Assembly (NCBI GenBank): GCA_000632805.1
Contig: CP007444.1
Span: 4,886,772-4,950,771, forward strand
Length of the DNA stretch: 64,000 bases
Direction of reading: 5' to 3'
Source: Dyella jiangningensis
GTDB lineage: Bacteria > Pseudomonadota > Gammaproteobacteria > Xanthomonadales > Rhodanobacteraceae
The position numbers were made by a program, and so were the translations under genes. A model generated the notes under the pieces. That model had not been told where the DNA came from and did not search any database. It worked only from the letters and a program-made list of their open reading frames with translations. Of the stretch, positions 56,518-64,000 are shown piece by piece (positions within the stretch are counted from its first letter, which is position 1; every line of letters starts with the position of its first letter).

Positions 56518-57873
56518 ATGCGTCTGCATATCCTCGGCATCTGCGGCACCTTCATGGGCGGCGTCGCCGCGCTGGCACGCGAGCTCGGGCTCACCGTCGA
56601 GGGCTCCGACGCCAACGTCTATCCGCCGATGAGTACGCAGCTGGAATCGCTGGGCATCCGCCTGATGGACGGCTATACGGCCGAGCATCTCCAGCCTGCG
56701 CCCGACCTGGTGGTGGTAGGCAACGCCATGACCCGCGGCAACCCCGCCGTGGAATACATGCTTGACCAGCAACTGCGCTACATCTCCGGCCCGCAATGGC
56801 TGGGCGAGACGCTGCTGCCGGGGCGCGAAGTGCTGGCGGTGGCCGGCACGCACGGCAAGACCACGACCACCAGCCTGCTGGCGCATCTGCTGGAAAGCGC
56901 GGGCCTATCGCCAGGCTTCCTGATCGGCGGCGTGCCCGGCAATTTCGATGTGTCGGCGCGCAAGGGCAACGGCAAGCCGTTCGTGATCGAGGCCGACGAG
57001 TACGACAGCGCCTTCTTCGACAAGCGCTCGAAGTTCGTGCACTACCGTCCGCGCGTCGCCATCCTCAACAACCTCGAATACGACCACGCGGACATCTTCC
57101 CCGACGTGGCGGCGATCCAGCGCCAGTTCCATCACCTGGTGCGCACCGTGCCGGGCAACGGACGGCTGATCGTCAACGCACACGATCATCACCTTGCCGA
57201 GGTGTTGGCCATGGGCTGCTGGACACCGGTGGAAACCTTCGGCATCGGACAGGGTGACTGGCAGGCCGAACTGCTGGCCGCCGACGGCTCCGCGTTCCGC
57301 GTGCATTGCAAGGGCGAGCTGCTGGGCGAGATCCATTGGCCGCTGCTGGGCAACCACAGCGTGATGAACGCGCTGGCCGCACTCGCCGCTGCGGCGGCGA
57401 TTGGCGCCGACCCGCGCGTGTTGCTGCCTTTCTTTGCCGAGTTCCAGAGCGTCAAGCGCCGCATGGAAGTGGTGGGCGAAGCGGGCGGCGTGCGCGTGTA
57501 CGACGATTTCGCGCATCACCCGACGGCGATCGCCACCACACTCGCGGGCCTGCGCGCCAAGGTCGGTGCTTCGCGCATCGTGGTCGCGCTGGAGCCGCGT
57601 TCCAATTCCATGCGCCTGGGTGCGCATGCCGAGGCGCTCGCGCCCTCGCTGGCCGATGCCGACGCGGTGGTATTCCTGCATCGCCCCGAATTGCCGTGGG
57701 ATGCCAGCCGGGTGACGGGCGCCTTGAGCGGGCGTGGCAGCACCGTGCCTACCGTCGATGCGCTGATCACCGCGCTGCGCAGCGAAGTCCGCGCAGGCGA
57801 TCACGTGGTCTTCATGTCCAATGGCGGTTTCGAAGGCGCGCCGCGTCGTTTCGCCGAGACGCTGAAATCCTGA
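56518..57873 (+). CDS. mpl: UDP-N-acetylmuramate:L-Ala-gamma-D-Glu-meso-DAP ligase
   Basis: A 451-residue Mur-family ligase that joins recycled tripeptide to UDP-MurNAc, reclaiming peptidoglycan. The start MRLHILGICGTFMGGVAALA at 56518 is the family start; the frame upstream covers the end of adk. The ATP P-loop VAGTHGKTTTTSLLAHLLE, FVIEADEYDSAFFDKRSKF, ILNNLEYDHADIFPD and VYDDFAHHPTAIATTL are all intact and typical of Mpl rather than MurC. Length is close to E. coli Mpl (457). It follows adk and precedes a REP pair. Confidence 0.97.
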   Translation: MRLHILGICGTFMGGVAALARELGLTVEGSDANVYPPMSTQLESLGIRLMDGYTAEHLQPAPDLVVVGNAMTRGNPAVEYMLDQQLRYISGPQWLGETLLPGREVLAVAGTHGKTTTTSLLAHLLESAGLSPGFLIGGVPGNFDVSARKGNGKPFVIEADEYDSAFFDKRSKFVHYRPRVAILNNLEYDHADIFPDVAAIQRQFHHLVRTVPGNGRLIVNAHDHHLAEVLAMGCWTPVETFGIGQGDWQAELLAADGSAFRVHCKGELLGEIHWPLLGNHSVMNALAALAAAAAIGADPRVLLPFFAEFQSVKRRMEVVGEAGGVRVYDDFAHHPTAIATTLAGLRAKVGASRIVVALEPRSNSMRLGAHAEALAPSLADADAVVFLHRPELPWDASRVTGALSGRGSTVPTVDALITALRSEVRAGDHVVFMSNGGFEGAPRRFAETLKS

Positions 57874-57892
57874 GGGCATCCTCACCCCATCT

Positions 57893-57973
57893 GTAGGAGC
57901 GCACCCAGTGCGCGACCGCAGAGTCACGGTGTCACCGCCCTGTAGGTTTTTCGCGCATTGGGTGCGCTCCTGC
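57893..57973. repeat. Paired REP element, pair 5
   Basis: Copies at 57893-57916 (GTAG head) and 57951-57973 (minus; head degenerated to GCAG) of the CCCAGTGCGCGAC subfamily, 20-100 bp after mpl. Confidence 0.82.
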
Positions 57974-58012
57974 AAGGACATGGCATCCGGTCGGACCCGT
58001 TAGACTTGCCCA

Positions 58013-58615
58013 ATGGCAGCCCAGACGCCTTACCTCGACCTGCCGCTGTTTCCGCTCGGCACCGTGCTCTATCCCGGCGGACAGTTGCCGCTGCGCATCT
58101 TCGAACGGCGCTATCTCGACATGGTGCGCGAATGCGCGCGTACCGGATCGTCGTTCGGCGTGTGCCTGATCCTCGAAGGCAAGGAGGCCGGGGCGCCAGC
58201 GACGCCTGCGGCCGTCGGCACTCTCGCGCGCATCATCGATTTCCATAATCGCGAAGACGGGCTGCTCGGCATCCTCCTCGAAGGCACGGAGCGCTTTCGC
58301 GTGGCCCGCACGCGCGTGCGCTCCGACGGACTGGTGCGCGGCGATGTGGAGTTGTGGCCCGCCGAACCGACGCAGGAGGTGCCGATTGAGCTGGCGTTGC
58401 TTCCATCGATTCTCGAACGGCTGATCGACTCCATGGCGCCGCAGTGGCGTAACGCGCCACGCCAGTTGTACGACGATGCCGGCTGGGTAGGCTTCCGACT
58501 GGCCGAATTGCTGCCGCTGCACGACGACGAGCGCCAGCGCATGCTGGAGATCACCGATCCGCTGCGTCGCCTTGCGGAGTTGCGCGATATCCTGCCGCGC
58601 TTCCAGCGCGCCTGA
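58013..58615 (+). CDS. Lon N-terminal (substrate-binding) domain protein
   Basis: A 200-residue stand-alone LON/PUA-like domain protein with no protease or AAA+ part. Family segments are LPLFPLGTVLYPGGQLPLRIFERRY, GSSFGVCLILEGKE, GTLARIIDF and LLGILLEGTERFRV. The C-terminal helical part ends in ITDPLRRLAELRDILP. Such proteins are common in proteobacteria and of unknown function; they may bind unfolded polypeptides. REP pairs flank it on both sides, so it is probably transcribed separately. Confidence 0.9.
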   Translation: MAAQTPYLDLPLFPLGTVLYPGGQLPLRIFERRYLDMVRECARTGSSFGVCLILEGKEAGAPATPAAVGTLARIIDFHNREDGLLGILLEGTERFRVARTRVRSDGLVRGDVELWPAEPTQEVPIELALLPSILERLIDSMAPQWRNAPRQLYDDAGWVGFRLAELLPLHDDERQRMLEITDPLRRLAELRDILPRFQRA

Positions 58616-58633
58616 TTCCACACCTGCATACCT

Positions 58634-58756
58634 GCAGGAGCGCACCCAGTGCGCGACCGCGGAGATGGGGCCTATCTCAGACCAGGTTCTTCGCGATACC
58701 GCCCCGCATCGGCGTCACTATCTTCCAGGCTTTTCGCGCACTGGGTGCACTCCTAC
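58634..58756. repeat. Paired REP element, pair 6
   Basis: Copies at 58634-58657 (GCAG head) and 58734-58756 (minus, GTAG head) of the CCCAGTGCGCGAC subfamily. The pair lies between the Lon-N gene and the SDR gene, ending 32 bp before the SDR start, so it may lie within the SDR promoter region or leader. Confidence 0.82.
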
Positions 58757-58788
58757 ACTGGGCGTTCCTCGAACAAGGCGCCCACCTC

Positions 58789-59607
58789 ATGACCAGCCTG
58801 GCCGGCAAGACCCTCTTCATCACCGGCGCCTCGCGCGGCATCGGCCTGGCCATTGCGCTGCGTGCGGCACGCGACGGCGCCAACATTGCCATCGCTGCCA
58901 AGAGCAGCGTGCCCAATCCCAAGCTGCCCGGCACCATTCACAGTGCGGCGGCGGAGATCGAGGCGGCGGGCGGCAAGGCCTTGCCGATCAAGTGCGATAT
59001 CCGCGAGGAAGAGGAGGTGCAGGCTGCCGTGGCGGCCACGGTGCAAGCCTTCGGCGGCATCGACATCCTGGTCAACAACGCCAGCGCGATCTGGCTGGCC
59101 GGCGCGCTCGACACGCCGATGAAGCGCTTTGACCTGATGCAGCAGGTGAACTCGCGTGGCAGTTTCCTGTGCGCGCAGGCGTGCATGCCACATCTGCTGA
59201 AATCCGCCAACCCGCACATCCTCACGCTGGCGCCGCCGCCGTCGCTCGATCCTAAATGGTGGGCACCGCATACCGGCTATACGCTGGCGAAGATGGGCAT
59301 GAGCTTCGTGACGCTGGGTCTCGCCGGTGAGTTCGGCCCGCAAGGCGTCGCCGTGAATGCGCTGTGGCCGCGCACCATCATCGCCACCGATGCGCTCAAC
59401 ATGATTCCCGGCGTGCCGCTCGATCGATGCCGCAAGCCCACCATCGTCGCCGATGCCGCGCACGCCGTGCTGACGCGACCGGCCAAGGGTTTCGCCGGCC
59501 AGTTCCTCATCGACGAGGACGTGCTGCGCGACGCCGGCATCACCGACCTGTCGCCGTATGCGATGGATCCGACGAAGCCATTGTTGCCGGACCTCTTCCT
59601 GGATTGA
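58789..59607 (+). CDS. Short-chain dehydrogenase/reductase, HSDL2-like
   Basis: A 272-residue NAD(P)-dependent oxidoreductase. The cofactor loop is FITGASRGIGLAIALRAA, followed by VNNASAIWL. The active-site Tyr and Lys are in TGYTLAKMGMSF. The usual Ser position lies in ILTLAPPPSL. The insertion KSSVPNPKLPGTIHSAAAEI and the KWWAPHTGYTLAKMGM segment mark the HSDL2-type subfamily, found in bacteria and animal peroxisomes. The substrate is unknown, perhaps a fatty acyl or steroid-like compound. The HIT gene follows after 2 bp. Confidence 0.9.
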   Translation: MTSLAGKTLFITGASRGIGLAIALRAARDGANIAIAAKSSVPNPKLPGTIHSAAAEIEAAGGKALPIKCDIREEEEVQAAVAATVQAFGGIDILVNNASAIWLAGALDTPMKRFDLMQQVNSRGSFLCAQACMPHLLKSANPHILTLAPPPSLDPKWWAPHTGYTLAKMGMSFVTLGLAGEFGPQGVAVNALWPRTIIATDALNMIPGVPLDRCRKPTIVADAAHAVLTRPAKGFAGQFLIDEDVLRDAGITDLSPYAMDPTKPLLPDLFLD

Positions 59608-59609
59608 TC

Positions 59610-60035
59610 GTGACGCCCTGTCCTTTCTGCGACATCGCCGCCGGCCGTCTGCCCGCCAGCGTGGTGGCGCAGACCGATCGCGCCATGGCTTTCCTCGATC
59701 TGCGCCAGGCCACCGAAGGGCACGTGCTGGTGATTCCCCGGCAGCACGTGGAGACCATCTTCGATATCGAGCCGGAACTGGCTGGCGAAGTCATGGCTCT
59801 TGGCGTGCGCGTGGCGCATGCACTACGCCAAGCGTTTCGTCCGGCCGGGCTCAACCTGTGGCAATCCAACGGCAAGGCGGGCGGGCAGGAGGTGCCGCAC
59901 TTCCATCTGCACGTGCAGCCGCGTCGCGTGGGCGACGGCCTGTTTCACGTCTACGCAGGCCGACCGCCGGCTCCCGCATCGCGGGAAGCGCTGGACGGCC
60001 TGGCCGAGCGCATCCGGCCTTTTCTTTCCCCTTGA
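59610..60035 (+). CDS. HIT-family nucleotide-binding protein
   Basis: A 141-residue histidine-triad protein. The GTG at 59610 is chosen as start (TPCPFCDIAAGRLPASVV) because it directly follows the SDR stop and fits the family N-terminus. The zinc-type CPFC knuckle, then FLDLRQATEGHVLVIPR and the HIT signature VPHFHLHVQPR with its middle catalytic His, are clear. HIT proteins hydrolyse nucleoside phosphoramidates or related adenylylated compounds. The gene lies inside a tight SDR-HIT-gloA row. Confidence 0.92.
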   Translation: MTPCPFCDIAAGRLPASVVAQTDRAMAFLDLRQATEGHVLVIPRQHVETIFDIEPELAGEVMALGVRVAHALRQAFRPAGLNLWQSNGKAGGQEVPHFHLHVQPRRVGDGLFHVYAGRPPAPASREALDGLAERIRPFLSP

Positions 60036-60064
60036 AGGCGCGTCCCCGGCGCCAGGAGCACCCC

Positions 60065-60484
60065 ATGAAATACCTTCACACCATGATCCGCGTACGCGAT
60101 GTCGAGGCCAGCCTGCGTTTCTTCTGCGAGGGCCTGGGCTTGCAGGAGAAGCGCCGCATGGAGAACGACGCGGGCAAGTTCACCCTGATCTTCCTGGCGG
60201 CCCCGGGCTCGCCGGATGCGGAGGTGGAGCTGACCTACAACTGGGGTTCCACCGAGGACTACGGCAGCGCCCGCAACTTCGGCCACCTCGCTTTCCAGGT
60301 CGACGACATCTACGCCACCTGCGCCCACCTGCAGTCGATGGGCTACACCATCAATCGCCCGCCGCGCGACGGTCACATGGCCTTCGTTCGATCCCCCGAC
60401 CTGATTTCGGTCGAGCTGCTGCAGAACGGCCATCTGCCCCCGCAGGAACCCTGGGCATCGATGCCCAATACCGGCGTCTGGTAA
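60065..60484 (+). CDS. gloA: Lactoylglutathione lyase (glyoxalase I)
   Basis: A 139-residue VOC-fold enzyme that isomerises the methylglyoxal-glutathione hemithioacetal. The start MKYLHTMIRVRDVEASLRFF at 60065 has CAGGAG upstream and carries the first metal-ligand His. ELTYNWGSTEDYG holds a Glu ligand, FGHLAFQVDDIYATC a His, and ISVELLQN the final Glu. NRPPRDGHMAFVRSPD is family-typical. The metal is probably Ni2+ or Zn2+. It ends the SDR-HIT-gloA row. Confidence 0.92.
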   Translation: MKYLHTMIRVRDVEASLRFFCEGLGLQEKRRMENDAGKFTLIFLAAPGSPDAEVELTYNWGSTEDYGSARNFGHLAFQVDDIYATCAHLQSMGYTINRPPRDGHMAFVRSPDLISVELLQNGHLPPQEPWASMPNTGVW

Positions 60485-60509
60485 GCCGCCGTCACGCTCG
60501 CGCCAAACA

Positions 60510-60524
60510 AGGCACCCGCCTTGC
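60510..60524 (+). promoter_or_regulatory. Sigma-54-type promoter candidate
   Basis: AGGCAC-CCGCC-TTGC places GG (60511-60512) and GC (60523-60524) exactly 10 bp apart, as in the consensus TGGCACG-N4-TTGC, with two mismatches. It is 240 bp upstream of a sigma-54 activator gene, so autoregulation is possible. The spot could be chance at this GC content. Confidence 0.3.
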
Positions 60525-60629
60525 GTTGCCCTAGGCCATAGGTGCTAGCCAGTGGCCGGGGCTCCCGCTTCTGTTCGAACACGACTGCATCGTTTGTGGG
60601 GTGACGGCCGCCGGTGGAGTTGTATATTG

Positions 60630-60645
60630 TGTGATCCATATCACA
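60630..60645. promoter_or_regulatory. CRP/Clp-type binding site
   Basis: TGTGA-TCCATA-TCACA is a perfect match to the CRP half-site pair with 6-bp spacing, in a locally AT-rich stretch (GTTGTATATTG just before). It lies 119 bp upstream of the VpsR-like gene. In Xanthomonadales the CRP-like protein Clp uses this sequence and is inhibited by c-di-GMP. Confidence 0.8.
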
Positions 60646-60763
60646 TTTCTGTAGCAGTCGCGGATTAGCGTTGCGCGACGGCGTGGTAACCGGGGGGTGG
60701 CCAGCAACAGGGCTGCGACCGGCCGCAACCTGCAACCCTTTACCAGGGGAAGGGGAGGAAGCC

Positions 60764-62104
60764 ATGGCTGTGTTGAGGGAGGAAGCCAGACGATGCGTCG
60801 TCTGGTTCGGGCAGCCTGCCAGCGAGGAACGTGCTGGCCTGGCCGAAGCTGGCTGGATCATTCGCGTAGCCGACGCCAACACGCAGGGCGGCGTGGGCAT
60901 GCGCAACAACGACACGGTGGTGGCGCTGGCCGATCTGAGGCAGGCGGACCCGGCCTCGTTCCAGGCCATGGCCCAGCTGATGGCCGATCACCCCTGGCTG
61001 CCCTGGGTGGCACTGATTCCTCCGGAGATGCCCGGCCATGAGCCGTTGATCGATCGCATCCTCGAAGCCAGCATTGAATATTTCGCCACCCCCGTGGACG
61101 TCGACCGCCTGGTCGAAGCGCTGGGGCGCATCGGTGGCGACCGGCCGCGTGCGGCCGAACCCAGCGATATCGGCGTAACCGGCCGCAGCGCCGCCATCGG
61201 CGCCGTGGTGGCCAGCATCCGCAAGTACGCACCGGTCGAACTGCCGGTGCTGATCACCGGCGAGACCGGCACCGGCAAGGAAGTGGCGGCCCGGGCGCTG
61301 CATGGATTGTCCGCGCGCGCGGATCGCCCGTTCGCGGCGATCAACTGCGGCGCACTGCCACCCAACCTGGTGCAGTCGGAGTTGTTCGGCCACGAGCGAG
61401 GCGCGTTCACCGGCGCGAATGCGCGCCGCATCGGCCACTTCGAATCGGCCGCTGGCGGCACCGTATTCCTTGATGAGGTCGGCGACCTGCCGCCGGATGC
61501 GCAGACCAGCCTGCTGCGCTTCCTGCAGGAAGGCACGCTCGAACGCGTCGGCAGCAGCCAGCTGATCAAGCTGGATGTGCGGGTGCTCGCCGCCACGCAT
61601 GTCGACCTGGAAAAAGCGGTGGAGCTGGGACGCTTCCGCGAAGATCTCTACTACCGCCTCAACGTGCTGCGCCTGCGCATGCCGGCGTTGCGTGAGCGCG
61701 AAGACGACGTGGTGCTGCTGGCGCAGCGCTTCCTCGATGCCTTCCGCGAGCTGCATCCCAGCCGGGCCCGCGCCTTCAGCGCGAGCGCACGGCGGGCGAT
61801 GCTCGATTTCGCCTGGCCGGGCAACGTGCGCGAGCTGCTCAATCGCGTGCAGCGCGCGGCCGTGGTCGCCGAAGATCCGCTGATCAGCGTGAGCGACCTG
61901 GACCTGGCTGACGTGCTCACCAAGCAGGCGGCCCGTTCCAGCCTGGGCAGCACGCGTGTGGCGGCCGAGCGCGACGCGGTGATCGCGTGCCTGCGCGAGA
62001 GTCGCTTCAACGTCAGCGAATGCGCGCGGCGGCTCAAGGTGTCGCGTGTGACTATCTACCGGCTGTGCAAGAAGCACCAGCTCGCGCTCGACGAACTGCG
62101 CTGA
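60764..62104 (+). CDS. VpsR-like sigma-54-dependent transcriptional activator
   Basis: A 446-residue bacterial enhancer-binding protein. The ATG at 60764 has GGGGAGGAAG upstream. The N-terminal region (about 1-125) is receiver-like but lacks the usual acidic pair; a single Asp in VVALADLRQ may match VpsR Asp59. The AAA+ domain has Walker A ITGETGTGKEVAARALHG, the sigma-54 contact loop ERGAFTGANARR, Walker B GGTVFLDEVGDLPPD and the arginine-finger region FREDLYYRLNVLRL. The C-terminal Fis-type helix-turn-helix is NVSECARRLKVSRVTIYRLC. VpsR in Vibrio binds c-di-GMP and drives exopolysaccharide genes; a like role is inferred. Confidence 0.9.
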   Translation: MAVLREEARRCVVWFGQPASEERAGLAEAGWIIRVADANTQGGVGMRNNDTVVALADLRQADPASFQAMAQLMADHPWLPWVALIPPEMPGHEPLIDRILEASIEYFATPVDVDRLVEALGRIGGDRPRAAEPSDIGVTGRSAAIGAVVASIRKYAPVELPVLITGETGTGKEVAARALHGLSARADRPFAAINCGALPPNLVQSELFGHERGAFTGANARRIGHFESAAGGTVFLDEVGDLPPDAQTSLLRFLQEGTLERVGSSQLIKLDVRVLAATHVDLEKAVELGRFREDLYYRLNVLRLRMPALREREDDVVLLAQRFLDAFRELHPSRARAFSASARRAMLDFAWPGNVRELLNRVQRAAVVAEDPLISVSDLDLADVLTKQAARSSLGSTRVAAERDAVIACLRESRFNVSECARRLKVSRVTIYRLCKKHQLALDELR

Positions 62105-62887
62105 AGAAACGCCGGGATGGCAGAGGACCGCACCCGCGCGGCGTGAGCGGCGGATGCTCGCTCAGCGTGGCTGGTTGGGCGCCTGCCCGGCCACCTGACC
62201 CGCAAGCACCCGCCGCTCACGCCGCGTCGAAAGGTCATGCCCAGAGAAGGAAGGCCCCCGGCCCGCAGGGGTCGGGCCGGGGGCTTCCGTTGGTGCCCCG
62301 GCCACAGGGGTTGCCGGGTTACCGCCCTCGTTACCGCCTTGCGGCGGAAGATCGTCGAACCGCTTGCCCCGTTCAAATCCTGATGAGAGTGATTCCCTTG
62401 CCAGCTGCGATGGCTGCGCCGGTGTTGCCCCGGGCCATCCAGGAGCGTCGCCTGTCCGCCGCCGTAGTTGTCCTTGCCACGGTGCCCGGCGTGTCGTCGC
62501 AGCTGGCCTTCCCACCTGTACAGCACATACGCAGCAAACGCTGTGCCAACCGCACGAATGGCGCCATAAAGCGGCATAAACCGGCCTGTCCGGCCTCAAC
62601 GCGTGTTCTCGGGCGTGTTGCACGCGTTACATGGGGGATGGCGGCGACGCATCCGCAATGGCCGGCAACCCGCGTCGTTATGCGGTTTGCGGGCAGATGT
62701 AACACAACGGTCACAGCGAACAGGGGGAAGTTGACACTCGCCGCGGGACCACGCGCCCCTTCATTCGTGCAAAGCGGGGACGCAGGGCTTACGATGCGTG
62801 ACGCGTCGCACCACGCTGCGGCGTTCCCCGAATCCAGTCCCCACCATCCAGCATGGCACCGTCCCTGGGCGATGCCGGGAGTACGAC
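62105..62887. other. 783-bp spacer without an assigned gene
   Basis: This is the longest stretch without a recognised gene. A very strong hairpin lies at 62249-62288 (GGAAGGCCCCCGGCCC and its complement around a 9-base loop), possibly the end of the upstream transcript though it lacks a T-run. Minus-strand frames starting at 62577 (173 aa) and 62623 (153 aa) and a long plus frame are open, but none has a recognisable domain. The last 150 bp before argD are lower in GC and contain TTGACA at 62731. A structured RNA or small gene remains possible. Confidence 0.4.
62249..62288. terminator. Strong GC hairpin, possible terminator after the VpsR-like gene
   Basis: GGAAGGCCCCCGGCCC pairs with GGGCCGGGGGCTTCC across a 9-base loop, with one bulged G. 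It stands 144 bp after the activator stop. There is no T-run on the plus strand, so termination would not be a classical intrinsic one. Confidence 0.45.
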
Positions 62888-64000
62888 ATGCACGCGCAAG
62901 ACCCGTCCGCCCAATCCCTGATCGATCTCGGCAAGCGTTACTGGCTGCCGGTGTATCGACCGCGCGATGTGGTGCTGGACCACGGCAAGGGATCGCGCGT
63001 GTGGGACACCGAAGGACGCGAATACATCGACCTGGGTGCCGGTATCGCCGTGAATGCGCTGGGCCATCAGGATCCGGATCTGCTCGAAGCGCTGACCACG
63101 CAGGCCCACAAGCTGTGGCACACCAGCAATGTGTTCTACAGCGAGCCACCGCTGCGCCTCGCCGAGGCACTGGTGGAAGCTTCCGGCTTCGCCCAGCGGG
63201 TGTTCCTGTGCAATTCCGGCACCGAGGCCAACGAGGCGGCGATCAAGCTCGTGCGCAAATGGGCTGCCACGCAGGGGCGTGATGCCGACAAGCGGGTCAT
63301 CGTGACCTTTCGCGGCTCCTTCCATGGCCGCACGCTGGCCGCCGTGACCGCCACCGCCCAGCCGAAGTACCAGGAAGGCTATGAGCCACTGCCGGGTGGC
63401 TTCCGTTATCTCGACTTCAACGACGTCGCACAGCTCGAGAGCGCTTTTGCGCAAGGCGACGTTGCCGCGGTGATGCTCGAGCCGGTGCAGGGCGAGGGCG
63501 GCGTGCTGCCGGCAGCGCCGGGCTTCCTCAAGCGCGTGCGCGAGCTGTGCGATCAGCACGATGCCCTGTTGGTATTGGACGAGATCCAGTGCGGCATGGG
63601 TCGCACCGGCACGTTGTTCGCGCATGTGCAGGACGACGTGCAGCCGGATATCGTCACGCTCGCCAAGGCGCTCGGCTGCGGTTTCCCGATCGGCGCCATG
63701 CTGGCTGGCCCCAAGGTGGCCCAGACCATGCAGTTCGGCGCGCACGGCACTACCTTCGGCGGCAATCCTCTCGCCGCTTCCGTGGCGCGGGTAGCGCTGC
63801 GCAAGCTTTCTTCGCCCGAGTTGCTGGCAAACGTGGCGCGCCAGTCGCGGGCGTTGCGCGACGGCCTGCTGCGCATCAACACCTCGCTCGACCTGTTCGA
63901 CGAAGTGCGCGGTCGCGGCCTGATGCTCGGCGCCGTGCTGAAAGACGCGCACAAGGGCAAGGCCGGCAGCATCCTCGATTTCGCCGCCGCCCACGGCTTG
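62888..64000 (+). CDS. argD: Acetylornithine/succinyldiaminopimelate aminotransferase, partial
   Basis: The first 371 codons of a class-III PLP aminotransferase that runs off the right edge; only the last 30-40 residues should be missing. The start MHAQDPSAQSLIDLGKRYW at 62888 is preceded by GGGAG. Segments include the N-acetylornithine-type YWLPVYRPRDVVLDHGKGS, the PLP-phosphate loop CNSGTEANEAAIKLVRKW, FHGRTLAAVTATAQ, the cofactor Asp in LLVLDEIQCGMGRTG, and the Schiff-base lysine in VTLAKALGCGFPIGAML. It serves arginine and probably lysine synthesis. AstC-like use in arginine breakdown cannot be excluded, but no ast genes are visible. Confidence 0.93.
   Translation, partial: MHAQDPSAQSLIDLGKRYWLPVYRPRDVVLDHGKGSRVWDTEGREYIDLGAGIAVNALGHQDPDLLEALTTQAHKLWHTSNVFYSEPPLRLAEALVEASGFAQRVFLCNSGTEANEAAIKLVRKWAATQGRDADKRVIVTFRGSFHGRTLAAVTATAQPKYQEGYEPLPGGFRYLDFNDVAQLESAFAQGDVAAVMLEPVQGEGGVLPAAPGFLKRVRELCDQHDALLVLDEIQCGMGRTGTLFAHVQDDVQPDIVTLAKALGCGFPIGAMLAGPKVAQTMQFGAHGTTFGGNPLAASVARVALRKLSSPELLANVARQSRALRDGLLRINTSLDLFDEVRGRGLMLGAVLKDAHKGKAGSILDFAAAHGL

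Noticed and set aside
62371..62380. GTTCAAATCC resembling a tRNA T-loop
   Set aside because: The flanking bases do not pair as a T-stem and no acceptor or anticodon arm can be drawn.
61987..63282. 431-residue plus-strand open frame spanning the argD upstream gap
   Set aside because: It overlaps the 3' end of the activator and the start of argD in another frame, and no domain is seen in the gap part.

Overview
The window is about 64 kb of GC-rich chromosome, packed with genes on both strands and with short spacers. Gene content and order (aroQ-accB-accC with prmA nearby, a FecI/FecR/TonB-receptor set, groESL under both a sigma-32-type promoter and a CIRCE operator, a lid-less short adenylate kinase, a PPi-type phosphofructokinase, a VpsR-like sigma-54 activator) point to a gammaproteobacterium of the Lysobacterales (Xanthomonadales), most likely Rhodanobacteraceae (Dyella/Luteibacter/Rhodanobacter-like). 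This placement rests on recognised protein families, not on a search. I see no rRNA, tRNA, prophage, transposase or CRISPR array; it reads as core chromosome.

Layout. 1-9.2 kb (mostly minus strand): a zinc-ribbon protein cut by the window edge, prmA, a small unknown gene, accC, accB, aroQ, a TlpA thioredoxin coupled to a DsbD with a doubled N-terminal domain, a DMT exporter and a YfcG-type glutathione transferase. 9.3-15 kb: a MocR regulator, a tandem thioredoxin protein, a cupin, cutA, then groES-groEL. 15-21.5 kb: a GAF-GGDEF diguanylate cyclase, then DUF535-FecI-FecR-TonB receptor. 21.5-29.5 kb: a small Ala-rich secreted protein, an LtaS/MdoB-type sulfatase, glnE, an ELM1-like protein, a RutE-like nitroreductase, YceI. 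29.8-38 kb: envelope genes (two glycosyltransferases, O-antigen ligase, LpxL-type acyltransferase, waaA, tolC) and pcm. 38-42.4 kb: TetR regulator, TPP riboswitch plus thiC, ferritin-like protein, small membrane protein. 42.4-47.7 kb: ppa, 2OG-Fe(II) oxygenase, prolyl oligopeptidase, second MocR. 47.8-55.7 kb: HAF-repeat secreted protein, hppA, RcnB-like protein, alpha/beta hydrolase, pfkB, pfp and a VOC protein. 55.8-60.5 kb: adk, mpl, Lon-N protein, SDR, HIT, GloA-like protein. 60.7-64 kb: VpsR-like sigma-54 activator and the start of argD.

Themes. (1) Pyrophosphate use: soluble PPase, a predicted K+-independent H+-pumping PPase, and adjacent ATP-type and PPi-type phosphofructokinases lie within 13 kb. 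(2) Envelope: LPS core/O-antigen genes, TolC and an alkaline-phosphatase-fold lipid/glycan transferase. (3) c-di-GMP: one diguanylate cyclase, and a VpsR-like activator whose upstream region holds a perfect CRP/Clp-type palindrome. (4) Thiol redox: DsbD, TlpA and a two-domain thioredoxin.

The most notable non-coding signal is six pairs of inverted GTRG-headed palindromes (REP/REPIN type), all between genes, with no RAYT transposase in view. Other points worth a look are a MocR protein that has lost its PLP lysine, a 12-bp sequence shared by both MocR promoters, and an unexplained 783-bp gap before argD. I did not find a convincing wholly new system.
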